A stretch of DNA of 64,000 bases from Odobenus rosmarus divergens (lineage: Eukaryota > Chordata > Mammalia > Carnivora > Odobenidae). Numbering within the stretch: the first letter of the stretch is position 1; every line of letters begins with the position of its first letter. The position numbers and the translations under genes were made by a program. The stretch spans positions 1,194,798 through 1,258,797 of the forward strand of contig NW_004450403.1 of assembly GCF_000321225.1 (NCBI RefSeq), written 5' to 3'. The notes beneath the pieces are model-generated. The model was not told the DNA's origin and did not search any database. It saw nothing but the letters and a program-made list of their open reading frames with translations. This document shows positions 11,145 through 22,962 of the stretch, one piece after another.

Positions 11145-11365
11145 TACTACTGAGGCACCTCTAGAGGCAGTTGGTAGAACTGCGGGTTGATCCCCGTAGT
11201 GTGAAAAACATTGAGCCTGGTGATGGGTATTAAAGAGGGCACGTACTGCATGGAGCACTGGGTGTTATACGCAAACAATGAATCATGGAACACTACATCA
11301 AAAACTAATGATGTAATGTATGGTGACTAACATAACAAAATAAAAAATTATTAAAAAAAAACATG
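11145..11365 (+). mobile_element. Carnivore L1 3' end, 5'-truncated
   Basis: Phrases GCATGGAGCACTGGGTGTTA, CAAACAATGAATCATGGAAC and CATCAAAAACTAATGATGTA followed by AATAAAAAATTATTAAAAAAAAA are the 3' UTR and tail of the L1 lineage that was active in carnivorans. Only about 200 bases remain (typical 5' truncation). The first ~45 bases (GAGGCACCTCTAGAGGCAG...) are less certain and could be a degraded SINE head. Confidence 0.85.
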
Positions 11366-12824
11366 GCTTAAGAAGAAAGAAAAAGCTTATATGATTAAAA
11401 GTTTCTGAAATTCTAACAGGTGGGATAATTCCTTACTCTGGGCACAAGGTGCACCTGTCAGTAAATGTGCTCTGCCCAGCCCCTCTAGGAGGGCACTGAT
11501 CTGCTTTGATGGATCACCCACACTCACTCACCCAAAAGACCACATATAGGCCATGCTCTGCAGGAGCTTGCGATGGGACCAGGAAGACCAGATACTCACA
11601 GGGGGAGATAGTCTCAGGGAGGGATGAATATTGGATAAAATTGTTGGTAGTTCAGAGAAACTGTAGACTTAATGTACTATCTAGAGATCCCATCCTGCCA
11701 AACTGATAAAAAGAAGTAGTGACCATAAACCTTAAAGGGTTGGCTGTTTTGGGAAGGGAGGGGGAGTCCATGCTGGTGTAGACAACAGCACCGAGCAAAG
11801 GCTGACCTCAAAGCTGGACATGGTCTGCCTGCTGCTGATTCAGTGAGTGACCCTTTCTGACCAAGGAGCTCGACCAGATCCACAAGGGAGTAGCTGTTTC
11901 ATGCACGCAAGACGCCTTGTGCAAACGGACCTGAGTAGGGCATTCAAAAGTCACACAACTTTTAATTCAATGATGTGTAGATGCGGTATTGAACAACCTC
12001 ATACCCTGATGCCATAAACTTTCACTGAGGGATTGTTTTGGTTGTGACAGAAAACACAAATCGCTAGCTTAAGTGAAACAGAGTCTATACCTTGAAGTAA
12101 GTTTGAGCCAGGGGCTCGGTGGCATTACCAGGGCTGGGGCGTCTTCACCTCTGAACCTGCTGTCCTCTGTGTTCAGTTCATTCTCCGTTGCTATGCAAAA
12201 GCACAATGCTTAGGAAGAGTAGAACTAAAACCTCCTTCTAGTGGCCTCCACACAAGTGTTGGACTCCATGAGGTTTGGATCCTGCTGTATCACATTCCAT
12301 AATAATCCTTGCTGCCCATGAGGGGATCTCTGCCCTGACTGCTGCCGGACTCTGCTCCATCACGGTCATCTGCTTCTGCAAGGTCCCTCGCTGTTGATCC
12401 CTGCTCACTGCGTGGCTCCTGGCCAACAGGAGTCTCATCACTCCTGAAAACAACACTGAACATCAGGCGCACGGCTTTGACCTTTCTCTCGGAGGAGACG
12501 GAGCCCCACTCTCCAGCGGGGAAATGTGATGCGCTAGAGCGTGCAGGTGGAGGTGAGTGGGGTCAGGTAGCCACTTATTGACTTGTGATGGGTAACTTTG
12601 CCACTCACCGAATGGGAAGGGCTGAAAAGAAAGAGCAACAAAAGCCAAATTTACTCAGAAGAAAAAAAATGTGAAAAAAAGTATCAGGAAAAGAAAAATC
12701 AGAAAAGAAATCTGTTTGGGAAGAAGTAAATATACTTGATATTTGACATGTTGAGTTTAAACTGATAATGGACCATCTAAGCAAACCTGTCCAAAAGGCA
12801 TAGAACTATCTGTGAGCTATTGAG
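11366..12824. other. Unique non-coding DNA
   Basis: About 1.45 kb with no recognised repeat, gene or strong motif cluster. Short A-runs at 12662-12680. Confidence 0.5.
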
Positions 12825-13010
12825 TACAGACTTTGTGCCAACAATTTTACAAGACTCATTTCTAAGCCTCCCAATAATCCTGTAAAGTAGATCATTTTGC
12901 TCTCATTTTATATAAAAATGGAGACAGAGAGATACATTATCATGCTCAGCTTGCAAGGGACAGAGTTGGAATCTGAGCAAAAAGTCTGTCTCGCTTCAAA
13001 GTCTGGACTA
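12825..13010 (-). repeat. MIR SINE, minus strand
   Basis: Reverse-complement MIR order: TTTGTGCCAACAATTTTAC, CCTCCCAATAATCCTGTAAA, TTTATATAAAAATGGAGACAG, GGGACAGAGTTGGAATCTGA. Confidence 0.78.
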
Positions 13011-13854
13011 CATCCAGACATCAAATTGCTTGGAAGTTGCAAAAGGTCGAATCTACCCAGATCAAACCAAATAAACCCTTAGTCTAAACCCCTTTCCGCT
13101 ATGACTCCCTATACCCCCCCTGGTTACCTACTCTGCCTGTGATGTTTGCGTAATTCGTGCACTAGCGAGATGGATCTGGATGGTGGTGTGGGCAGCTCAG
13201 AGCTACAGATCACCTGGAACTGGGATTCTCTTTGGGGAATGGAGGGCTTTTTGACCCACTTCTTCATCACGGTTATCCATCCTACCCCAAATCACTTTCA
13301 TTCCCCATCTGGGGACTAAGGGCTCAATATTGACTGAAATCGAGCCCAGTGTCTGCCTAAATTAAATTCACCAAGACCTTTTATCTTCGTGTTTTGTTAT
13401 ATATGTTTCAGGTCAGTTCTGAGACAATGTAAAATATTCTTAAAAAACAAAGAGTCCCAAACAAAAGCCAGATGCAAGATCTTACTAAAGACCCAGTTGC
13501 TTAGGGAGCCACAATTATGTCAGGAAGAAACTTCAAAACAGAAACAAAGAACAACAACAAAAAAAACAAGAACAAGATAACTTACCATTTCATTGCCGAT
13601 CCAGAGTGGGCAAATACTTTCCAAATGGAAACTGCTAACAATTTCAAATGTAAGATAACTGTGTAGGATGCAGGATTCTTGTTCACAGACTTCAAGAATA
13701 GAATTCAGACATAGGGAAAAATTCTGTAAAAAAGCATGGTTCCAATGGGATAAAATATGTTTCAGATAAAATATGTTTCTTTACATACATAGAGCATCTC
13801 TATTTGACCCGGAATGACTGAGGTAATTTTACTCTTTGCCGTCATGAGTGAAAG
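13011..13854. other. Unique non-coding DNA
   Basis: No recognised gene or repeat. Contains two tandem copies of a 16-mer (GATAAAATATGTTTCA, 13749-13780, last base differing) and an A/AAC-rich stretch at 13540-13575. Confidence 0.5.
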
Positions 13855-13975
13855 ACCACTATTTTAAAGTTTTATTGGTAAAACGAAGGCTCAGATGTGT
13901 TAAAGATTTGCCCAAGGTCACATAACACCGCAGTTTTAATTCAAAACCAGGGTCAGTACCCCATCTATATACACA
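13855..13975 (-). repeat. MIR SINE fragment, minus strand
   Basis: GAAGGCTCAGATGTGTTAAA, GATTTGCCCAAGGTCACATAA and TTCAAAACCAGGGTC correspond to the reverse-complement MIR core (GAGGCTCAGAGAGGTTAAGTGACTTGCCCAAGGTCACACAGC ...). Confidence 0.82.
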
Positions 13976-14974
13976 ATCCCTGAGCGTTTCGGTGCAAGCT
14001 GGCCAAATTCTAATTGGCAAAGCCTGTATTATTTTTGTCTGTGGACTTTCTCCAGCTACCAAAGTCCCTCTGTCTGCCCACAAGTGCAGCGGAAGTAGCA
14101 GAGATGCCCACCTCCTGAGCCGAGGCTCATGTAACATCAGACTGTATAGATGCCCCGGTGCCCTCGATCGTCCAGTATATGGACACCTAGGCTTGGGGTC
14201 TCCACTGGCTCCCACATTTCCCCAGAAGGATCAAACTGAGTTAACTGAGGTTGTAACTTGTTTGATAACAAAACCCTTATTGGCTCCCCTCCCATCCCCG
14301 TCTCATACCTAGAATCACTTCCCAAATAAACTCTACACTCAAAACTCTGTTTCAAGGCCTGCTCCTAAGGGGACCTAAATGAACACAGCCAAGTCTGATT
14401 CCAAAGCCCAAACCAACTTTCTCCTACGTGATGTTGGAAGAGGTAAAGGCCATACATGATGCCCGTATCTTACATGGGAAGAGCAAGACCAGGAAGATAG
14501 AGAAGCAGGGGAGACGCGTGAGGGCCGAGTACCCAGAGTCTCATGACGAAGCCAGGGCAAAGTCATGGAGAGGCATCTTACTGTAAGACATTTATGAAAG
14601 ATGGTAATCCATTGTGAGAATTTCGGGGAAATAATCAACACTTTCAACCAGAGCACCACACTGGGTCTCCCATCGGCAGCTGACATGGGGACAGACCGTC
14701 AGAGGTGGGTGGGCAGCCTGAGCACACTCAGAACCCTAGGAAAATGGGGTCTCGACTCATAGGGTCGGAAACCGAGTCCCAGTGGGGACTGCCATGCTAG
14801 GACTTGGGTGGGGCCCTATGAAATTGCTGCTTTTGTCAGACAAGGTGGATTGTCAGAAATTCACACGGTCAACCTCATAGACGGGGACTCAGAACATCTT
14901 TGTCTCGGGCTTTCTGGGACTCTCCAAACTGGGTCTCTTCTAAAGTGTTTGGCATAGCAGAAAACGAGAAGATG
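13976..14974. other. Unique non-coding DNA
   Basis: No recognised repeat or exon. Opposed short open frames only. Confidence 0.5.
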
Positions 14975-15150
14975 GGTTAAACCCGTGACTGGCTGTGTGG
15001 TGACCAGCATGGCACCCATCCCTGAGTCCGGTGCCCTCATCTGTAAAAACGGGGATGGTATGGCCACCCAGACTATTGTTGGAAGAATTAAGCAGATCAT
15101 TGAGGGAAGCCTCGGTCACAGTCTCCAATACAAAGCTGGTGCTCAAAAAG
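14975..15150 (+). repeat. MIR SINE
   Basis: GACTGGCTGTGTGGTGACCA, TGCCCTCATCTGTAAAAACGG and the 3' half GTCTCCAATACAAAGCTGGTG fit MIR in plus orientation. Confidence 0.7.
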
Positions 15151-15370
15151 CAGGACCTGTCCCTGGTGCCACTTCCTGCTGATTGCCGTCTGCCCCTGGA
15201 GGAGAGTGACCCAGCGTCAAGGATCAGAGCGCCACAATGCAGAACGGACAGTAAGAAGGATGTGTGGACTATTTGTGATTTTTATAAAGGAAGCTATCCA
15301 CATTAAGACAAAAGTAAATTATTTGACCTGATCTGGAAGCTCCCTAGGAGAGTTTTCAGTACAACACGTT

Positions 15371-15389
15371 GGGGGGCGGGAGGGCGGGG
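15371..15389 (+). other. Predicted very stable G-quadruplex
   Basis: Four G-runs (6, 3, 3 and 4 G) separated by single-base loops C, A and C. Single-base loops are the hallmark of the most stable parallel quadruplexes. Function unknown. Confidence 0.75.
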
Positions 15390-16254
15390 ATCTCTGAATG
15401 GCTTAGGCCAAAGTTTCAAACTGCAATTTTAAGATTTCTGGCATTCGTAAATAGTCAAGGGGATTGTTTGGGGGAGAGACAGGAGTTTCATTTCAGCGCT
15501 CTGGAAATCAAAATGCCAAAGCAGACTAAATATTTGGAATGGAAAGTTCTCCAAATGTTGAGATTCCTTTGAACTAAGCTTTGCACACAAAATTTAGATT
15601 GGAGGTTCTAGAAGGTACGATATAATTTGTGGAAAGTAAGACTGAAATTAAGAGGACACGGGTCCACGTCTTACCTTTGCCACCTCCTTATTTATGATTT
15701 TGGACACTACACTCTTCTCATTATCAATTTTTGACGTGTAACATGGGAAGGCGAATCTACCTTCTATGCCTAATATGCTCAAATATATTACACAGTTAAG
15801 GGGTGATTAAATAAGAGAATATCTGAAAATATTAGTTTAGAAACTGCTGTTCCTTATTTAATAAACTGATAATCTGCATGCCTAAAAGATGCGGCTTCTT
15901 CCTTCCTAGTGCATTATCAGAAGCCACAGAAGATGCAGTTTAGAACAAGAGAAATGGAAATCACCATTGCCAAGAGGGTTAAGCACACCGCAGTTGCATG
16001 AGCGGGGGGTGGTGATATGATAAGATCGAAAAGGTATTTTGGGGCAAGTTATTTAGCTTCCTATCTACAAAGCAAATTATACTACTTTACCCTCACAAAA
16101 CCATGGAGTATTTTGAACTTTAATGTAGTAGGTGTCATTCATTTCTTACATAGCTGAGTATCAGGTTTGATAACTTTCCTTTTGCAGATAAGACAACTAC
16201 AAAGCACGGGAACAGACTCCTTTACTCATACTTTATTCGATGCATACCTCTCAC
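15390..16254. other. Unique DNA with a possible MIR at 15655-15860
   Basis: 15655-15860 carries weak MIR-like order (ACCTTTGCCACCTCC, AACATGGGAAGGCGAATC, ATTAAATAAGAGAATATCTG). The remainder is unassigned. Confidence 0.4.
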
Positions 16255-16520
16255 ATGTTTAACTTGGTTTGGATTTAACATATTCCAAATCGAACTCATG
16301 ATCTTTCACCCAAACCTGAGCTTTTCCAGATGTCACTATCTCTCTCAGTAAAAGACACCTCTGGTTACGTCGTGGCCCAAACTGGAGAATCACACTGCAC
16401 ACTTTCTTCTGCCTTGCTGCATACATAAAATCAACTTTCATGTTTCCTTAACTCTGTCTCTCCAATGCACATCAAACGTGTCCGCTGTTCTTCATCTCCC
16501 CCAGTGATAACTCGTCTGAG
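16255..16520 (+). repeat. L2 LINE fragment
   Basis: ATATTCCAAATCGAACTCATG, CTTTCACCCAAACCTGAGC, CACTATCTCTCTCAGTAAAAG and TTAACTCTGTCTCTCCAATG follow the L2 ORF2 3' region consensus in order. The frame is lost. Confidence 0.72.
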
Positions 16521-17257
16521 TCACTGTTATTTCCATCACCCGGTCCATGAAAGGGCATTCTTTTCATCTTCTCAGACTGGGTTTCCCCACAGCAGTGTCC
16601 TAGATAAAAACTTGGTTGACAGTAACTTACGTGGGAGTGGATCCCAGGAAGTGGAGGTGAGGGAGCAGTCGGAGAGAAATGGAGAATGAAAGAAAGACCA
16701 TGAGGCAGGCATCCTTGAACTGATTCAACCACAGCCAACTGTAGTCCAGTGCCCTGGGAATGCTCCACGGAGCTGGAGAGAGTGAGTCTCAGACTTGTCT
16801 CAACAAGATGGAAGGCTGTGGCATTTATCTGCTGATTTCTGGCCCCATCAGGAGAGGGTTGCCCCTGGAGTCATAGCACCCCTGCACCTCCACATTGATG
16901 GGCTGCACCTAGGCTAGACCCCCACCCCCAAGGCTCTTTATTTAATCCCCGAGGCAGCCCTGTGAGAGATGTTAGAAATGGGAAGTCATCAGTGTCCCAG
17001 ACACCCGGCTAAGGTTCACTTGGCCACACCATGAGACCACATGACACTACACCTCCCAAGAGGCTACGGCCACTGCCAGAAGCTTCCAGAAACTACAAGC
17101 CTTTTTCAGGCTAAAGAGCTTCAAAATGACTGACAATTCATGGAAAGGGGCTATTTTTTGCTGATGATGCTTCAGAAAACTGTCCTCCTGCTCAGATTAA
17201 CACTGGGAAGATTAAAAATAAAACTTTAGAAGCTGGACTCCATCAAAAATGTTTAAA
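16521..17257. other. Unique non-coding DNA
   Basis: No recognised gene or repeat. Confidence 0.5.
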
Positions 17258-17457
17258 CATGCTGTTCACTCTTTAATACAGTAAACTTCAGCCAATGTGG
17301 CCATCTAAATTTAAATTCACTATAATTAAATACAATTAAAATTCAGATTCATAGTTAAATTCAACATTTTTCAAGCACTCAATAGCCACATGTGGCTGGA
17401 GCTAGTGTTGGATGGCACTTCCATCATTGCAGAACGTTCTGTTGGACAATGCTGGTC
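17258..17457. mobile_element. MER3-like hAT-Charlie non-autonomous element
   Basis: About 200 bp bounded by CATGCTGTTCACTC on the left and an inverted counterpart GTTGGACAATGCTGG on the right. Inside are ATCTAAATTTAAATTCAC, TACAATTAAAATTCAGATTC, CAAGCACTCAATAGCCACA and CACTTCCATCATTGCAGAAC. Size and terminal repeats fit the eutherian hAT-Charlie MER3-type element. The family name is recalled, not searched. Confidence 0.75.
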
Positions 17458-17659
17458 TTCATCATCCATGCTTGACTGCAAAAGTGGTCTTGAGTTCTTG
17501 CCTTCCCTCTCCTGAGGCCTCTTTATAACGTAATTGTGCAGGAACTCTAAGGAGAGATGAGGCCTAATTCTTCACCCCTTGAGTCCAAGCTTATGTGCCT
17601 TGCTTCAGCCAATGGGAATTCAGCAAGACGAGGTGCCTGTGGAGGGCTGACACGCACTT

Positions 17660-17990
17660 GTGCAAGGAGCTTGCTCTCCTGCTGCTTTTGGTCCCCATCA
17701 CTTTCTGGCACATGTGTCCTCCATGTTTTCTAAGTATCTGAGCTTTCCCCTCATCTCCTCAAGATTTCCTGGGCCTGAGCTCACACCATTCCCTCTGCCA
17801 GAAAAGCATGTTGCCCCTGCTCTACGACAGGATATCTGCATGTGGAACCCACACTCAAATCTCTCTCTCTGTAAAGTTTTTCTGGATTCCCTACTAGAAT
17901 GACCTCTCAAGGGGGGAATAATTTTGTCTTATCCGTGCCTCTATGCCTTGCATCTGCCTCCGTGCGTGGCACTGGGTAGGAACCTCTGGA
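17660..17990 (+). repeat. L2 LINE 3' region
   Basis: CACACCATTCCCTCTGCCAG, CCCACACTCAAATCTCTC, TGTCTTATCCGTGCCTCTA and GCATCTGCCTCCGTGCGTGGC fit the L2 3' region (plus strand). The 80-codon frame here is a relic. Confidence 0.62.
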
Positions 17991-19180
17991 ATCCCCAGTA
18001 TACACTTGGATATATTTCACAAATTTATTCTGCACTATAGGTAACTCCTTGTAAATTTCTCAAATGGCTGCAATTCACACACTAAACACATCTGCTGCCC
18101 ATCCTCCACTCCAATTTCTAGACGTCGCTCTGCTCACCACCAGCTAACTGAAGTTCTGTGCATTGCTTTATGGACTTTTAGCCAGATTCCCTTATTGTGA
18201 CATTCCAACAATTTCAGACCATGAAGGTAAAAACTGGCCAAGAAGACCAAGCCTCAAACTCAGGAGCTCCCAAATTCTGCTCCTGTATTACGGCTTGCCC
18301 TGAAATGTCCCCACTTGCTTTTATTTTTTCCTCAAAGTCATGATAGGAGAGCCTCATGGAATGTTCCTCTACGGAGAGGACTCCTAGCGTGTAGGCATGA
18401 GGTTTTAAAAAGCCTGCTTTCTAATCCCAGTGCCCAGAGAACAACTTAAGAACAACTTTAAAAACTTGTATCAACCCCAGATTTTCTACTTACCAATCTG
18501 GATCTTGAGCAAGACGCCCTCTTAGTGTCTTGGTTTGTACATCTTTGGCTGGATATAATGACCAACCTGCAGCTCCTTGGGAGATGCAGACTATGCATGC
18601 CACTCGTCTAGCAATGTGGCTAACCCAGGGCCTGGCACTTTGGCACAACTCAACAAGTAGCAGCTTGTAGAGAAAATGTAGATTCCAGAATCCATTATTT
18701 GTTAGGAACTTCTGAAGTGCGGGATTCCTTCCAAAGGAAGCGTCCCAAGGACAAGGAAAATACGTCTTCCTGTCTTAGAAGCTCAGACCATTCTATTGCG
18801 TTTGGGGAATCCTAGTGATCAAAACTGGCATGGATGGATGAAACTTTACTTCTTGCTTGATAGGTGCTTCTCAGAAATTTCTCTGGATATTCCAGCTGAG
18901 GTCATGCCAGACATCCCCTGAGGGGTGATGGTCAAGCTCTGATATAAGGGCTGTTCAAGTGAGGCCAGGGGAAGTCTAAGAAACTATAAAGAAATGGAAA
19001 TCCACCAATTCCAGCCAATATTCTGGATAGGATACCTTCCAATCAAATTTCTATTTCCTCAAAACAGAACATGTGTGACATTTTGGCCAATATCATTCAA
19101 AAATCTCGTAACAAATACATGTAGGGAAAATTAAGATCCCATTTCTATGGACCTATTGAAAGAACAACAATAATAAAAAC
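17991..19180. other. Unique DNA with a probable MIR at 18490-18670
   Basis: Within 18490-18670, ATCTGGATCTTGAGCAAGAC, GTCTTGGTTTGTACATCTTTGG and GGGCCTGGCACTTTGGC follow MIR order on the plus strand. The rest has no recognised feature. Confidence 0.45.
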
Positions 19181-19191
19181 ATAACAATTAC

Positions 19192-19387
19192 TTGGGGCAC
19201 CTGGGTGGCTTAGTCGTTAAGCATCTGCCTTCAGCTCAGGTCATGATCCCAGGGTCCTGGGATCGAGTCCTGCATTGGGCTCCCTGCTCAGCAGGAAGCC
19301 TGCTTCTTCCTCTCCCACTCCCCCTGCTTGTGTTCCCCCTCTCTCTCTCTCTCTCTATCAAATAAATAAATAAAATCTTAAAAAAAA
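19192..19387 (+). mobile_element. CAN-SINE, plus strand
   Basis: Complete: head GGGGCACCTGGGTGGCTTAG, B-box region GGGATCGAGTCC, CT-rich (CT)7-type stretch and AATAAATAAATAAAATCTT tail. Perfect 11-bp target-site duplications ATAACAATTAC at 19181-19191 and 19388-19398 set the edges. Confidence 0.96.
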
Positions 19388-19398
19388 ATAACAATTAC

Positions 19399-19901
19399 CG
19401 TGCAGTTGGACAGATGGAATAAGATGATGGAATTAAACCGGTTTGCCCAGAAAAAAAAGGAAATATTTAAAAGTCATTGACCTTCGCAGGGCTGATCTTT
19501 GTACTGCTCACAGCTATGGCTCCAGCTGAATGATACCTGGAAAGGTCTCTTCTCCACCTCCACCCAGTAGATAGCCTTGCCATCCTTCTTGGTGATGGAA
19601 TTCCCCTGCCCTACACAAACACGCACTTTCTAGATACATCCCCTCTGGGTTAGCTGGACTTCTAACAAGGTTTTCCCCCCATCCTGATCTGTTCCTTGGT
19701 AAAATGCAGTGAATGATTATGAGCAATCACTGATGTTGGAGTTTGCTGCAGTTATTAAATGTACATACTCACTGATATTTAAGGCTGCATCCACATGTGC
19801 AATCCATTTTGGCAATCGTGATGTATTTGTTAGGGGAAGTGGAAAGCCGGGACACTCAGGTTGTGCTCTTGGTTCTGTCAATGTGGAGTCCTGTGGTCAA
19901 G
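19399..19901. other. Unique non-coding DNA
   Basis: No recognised repeat or gene between the SINE and the retroposed insert. Confidence 0.5.
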
Positions 19902-20040
19902 CCACTTCCCCTTTCTTTTTTTTTAATTTTTTTTCAGATTTTATTTTTAATTTCAAGGATTGACTCTCTGTTAATCCCTTTGTTTTGCCCAGTATATATT
20001 TTTTTGATTTTTATTTTTTTATTACCACTTCCCCTTTCTT
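19902..20040 (-). mobile_element. Unidentified 107-bp retroposed insert with perfect 16-bp TSD
   Basis: A 107-bp segment (19918-20024) is bracketed by identical 16-mers CCACTTCCCCTTTCTT at 19902-19917 and 20025-20040. On the minus strand the insert ends in an A-rich tail containing AAATAAAATCTGAAAAAAAA, which points to target-primed reverse transcription. The inner ~50 bases (TGGGCAAAACAAAGGGATTA...) do not look like the usual CAN-SINE body. It could be a rearranged SINE or a retrocopy of another short RNA. Confidence 0.75.
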
Positions 20041-20716
20041 GACTCAGTGTCCCCAGCCATAAATAAAATGAAAGGCTTGGATAAAATATCTCATATCTCC
20101 TTCTGCTAAATATTCCCTGAATATAGAGATCCCTGGTAATAGTCCGAGAGAAGGAAATATTGGTTAGTTTGGATTCTGAAGAGACAGAAAACAGAGAAGA
20201 GAAAAAAAGCATGTTGAGGACGATGGGCGTTGGGGAGGAGGCCATGGTGAGCAAGGCAGAGGCCAGCCACGGGAGCTGATGCTCTTGCATGGAAGCACCA
20301 GCACCCAGGGGGCCGTTGGGGAGCACCTTTCATGGGGGAGTGCAGGAGGAAGGAAAGTGGGAGCGACCCAGAGACAGTCTCTGTCTCCTTCCAAGGCCAG
20401 CCTTCATGGCCCTATTCCAGAAGGATCTCACCAGCATTATAAGCAGTGGTATATATGGGGAGGTCTTGAAATCCCAATATATCGTTTTAAATGACTTGAA
20501 AGTAACAGTCGAGACCACGATTATTTTAGTGAAATCATAGCTATCACACTGGCAGGGACTTCAGAACTCTCCTCTAGCCCTCACACTTTGGAGAAGAAGA
20601 AAAACTCAAACCCAGAGAAGTAGGTCAACGTGCTTAAGGACATACAACTAGTTAGCGAACAACACAGGCTGCAAATAAAGTTTTAATTAGGAAAAAAAAA
20701 AAGGTCACGCGAGGAT
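20041..20716. other. Unique DNA with a weak MIR at 20545-20665
   Basis: AACCCAGAGAAGTAGGTCAA and GGACATACAACTAGTTAGCG resemble reverse-complement MIR. The rest is unassigned. Confidence 0.4.
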
Positions 20717-21060
20717 TTAGTTCTCCTTTCCAAAATGAAGAGCCAGAATATACTTTTCATCTATGTCCCTCAACTGAAATCCTATGTATAAGACAACGTA
20801 AAAGGAAAGTAGAGCACATGGAATGAGCTTAGTCCTGCTTTCCTGACTGGTCTGACGTGCGTAAGCTTTTACCCTGATGACAGCGCTCCTTCTTCCAATG
20901 TCGAACGTTATCATCACATCAAATGTCTTCCATTTGGGGTGAGAAGTCGAGGCTATGGCTTTCTTAATTCCAGATGCAAAAGAAACAAACAGCTCCACAT
21001 TTTGACTCTGGTCATATGGAAAACTTTTCCCTTAAACCCAGAAATAACAGTGGCTCAGGT
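20717..21060. other. Unassigned unique stretch, repeat-free
   Basis: No repeat recognised. A 93-codon open frame lies on the minus strand (20717-20998), but no family or splice context was recognised, so it is not called a gene. The CpG-containing, low-complexity-free text could be a conserved non-coding element. Confidence 0.35.
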
Positions 21061-22399
21061 TATAAGACAGAACAGTGAAAGAAGGAGGAGAAAAAGCAGA
21101 GGAGGGGAGGAGAGAGAGGGATGAAGAGCAGAAGGGGAGTAACAGTCAGCAGAAGAAGGAAAGCGTTGGGAACTTAAAGTTGCCATGACATTCCTGAGCG
21201 TAATTAGAAAAAAATGTTGTCATTTCCCAAAAGAATAACAAATATTTTCTCAAGGCAAGAACTCCTGATAGCTCACATAGATCGTATGTGTTCACGACAC
21301 ACACAGATCGAGTGCTGCCTCATTTGGGGAATTTGAGACTCCTTGATCCTGAAGATGAATTGTTTCAATCTGGCGTTTCCAAGGTAAAAACATCAGAGAC
21401 TCTCCAATTTCAGTAGAATGCAGTGCTAGCGCCACAGACTGTCAAGGAACCTTTCAGAGCAAACCATCCCGTCTGCTTCCTGCACTTGGTCGGAACCTGG
21501 AACCTTCCTCGGAAGCTCTCAGTCCCACAGCCCTGGCCTCAGGTGCCTCTCAGCCACTATTCAGCAGAGCCCACTGCCTTCTTAACCTCACCTGACTGGC
21601 TTCCTTTGGTCAGGGCTCTGATCTGTTACTTCTCATTGGCTTTGCTGCTTTCTATCTTTCCCTCAAAGCTAAAAATAATTAATTAATTTAAAAAGTAAAA
21701 AAAAAACAAAAAACAAAAAACCGCTCTGGTATACGAAGGGCTACTGGCCAAGAAAAACCCCCTTTCCTTTTGCAAGGTGACAAAGAGACAGACTACATCA
21801 GGGGCCTGGACCCTGCAGGCAGGGATAGGTCGTGGAGGAGCACCATGAAGGAGTAGGGGTAGAGGGGGAAAGGGGGAGCAGAGCCTGGTCTTGGAAAGAG
21901 GAGGACTCTGCACAGATGTAGGTGGGGTTCTTCACACCGAACCTTCAGCTTCATTCCAGACTTCTTGAGGATTCAGCCTATTTATTCAAGAGCATCCTGT
22001 AAGAGAAACCCTGTTCAGAGGCCATTAACATTTGTGGGGCTTTTCTCTGGCAGGTTCTGGATTGGGGTGAGTGCTACGCGTATTGAACTGCTAACCCATT
22101 TTCCTTCTAGACCTTGCATTACTGCTAAGATTCAGTGGGGTCACGTCACCGTGAACTACAGCAGCAACAGTGTGATGTCGGTAGGTGGGCCTGAGCAACA
22201 ACCCGCATGCAAATCGGGACGAATTATCCAGTACATGGGCATCTGTATGGAAGGGGATGGTGTTAGCCGGCTTCGTGGCAGTTCATCCTTACAGCTGACT
22301 TCCCGGGGCACAGGGCATCGACCCCAGCAAAGTGAAGTTGCTCTCCCTAAATCATATTGGTCCCTACAGATCTGAATTTTAGGCATGGAACATGGAACA
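21061..22399. other. Unique non-coding DNA with short simple repeats
   Basis: 21070-21170 is purine-rich (AGRRG repeats). 21680-21720 is an A-rich run with CAAAAAA repeats. Nothing gene-like otherwise. Confidence 0.5.
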
Positions 22400-22500
22400 T
22401 CCTACGTCCCTGGGCTTCAGTTCATTGTGCTATAAATTGAGCATGATCACATCTACCTTGCAGAGGTAGTTAATGATTACATTACCTGGGACGACACACA
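22400..22500 (+). repeat. MIR SINE fragment
   Basis: GGGCTTCAGTTCATTGTGCTA, ATAAATTGAGCATGATCACA and CTACCTTGCAGAGGTAGTTA match the MIR core and 3' portion. Confidence 0.65.
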
Positions 22501-22776
22501 CGCCACCAGCAGACATCTGGGGTCTTCCCCACTCAAGTCTCTCTTACTAGTATTAGTGCAAAAGTATGAATATCCCCAATGTAACACATTATTCAGCTGG
22601 TGAACAGGTAGACCGGAAAGGGGAGCTCATAAAAACCCACCAGGCTCATCATGTTGATTTCAACTGAGAACAGCAAATTGGGTGATACGTTATTTTTAAA
22701 TCTTTTCATTTAGAAGGAAAGGGGAATACTGTTCAGTAATTGGACTAATTCACTGACCAATAAAAATGAAGGTTTG
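22501..22776. other. Unique non-coding DNA
   Basis: No recognised feature. Confidence 0.5.
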
Positions 22777-22962
22777 TTTTTTTTTTAAGATTTTATTTAT
22801 CTACTTGTCAGAGAGAAAGAGAGCACAAGCAGGGGGAGCAGCAGAGGGAGAACCAGGCTTTCTGCTGAGCAAGGAGCCCCAAGCCGGACTCCATCCCGCG
22901 ACCCTGGGATCATGACCTGAGGCCGAGGCAGGTGCTTAACCGACTGAGCCACCCAGGCGTCC
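22777..22962 (-). mobile_element. CAN-SINE, minus strand
   Basis: Minus-strand reading gives GGACGCCTGGGTGGCTCAGT, GGTTAAGCACCTGCCTCGG, GGTCATGATCCCAGGGTC, then body and AAATAAAATCTTAAAAAAAA tail. Target-site duplication not resolved. Confidence 0.95.

Noticed and set aside
13749..13780. Two tandem copies of a 16-mer
   Set aside because: Short local slippage, too small to be of separate interest.
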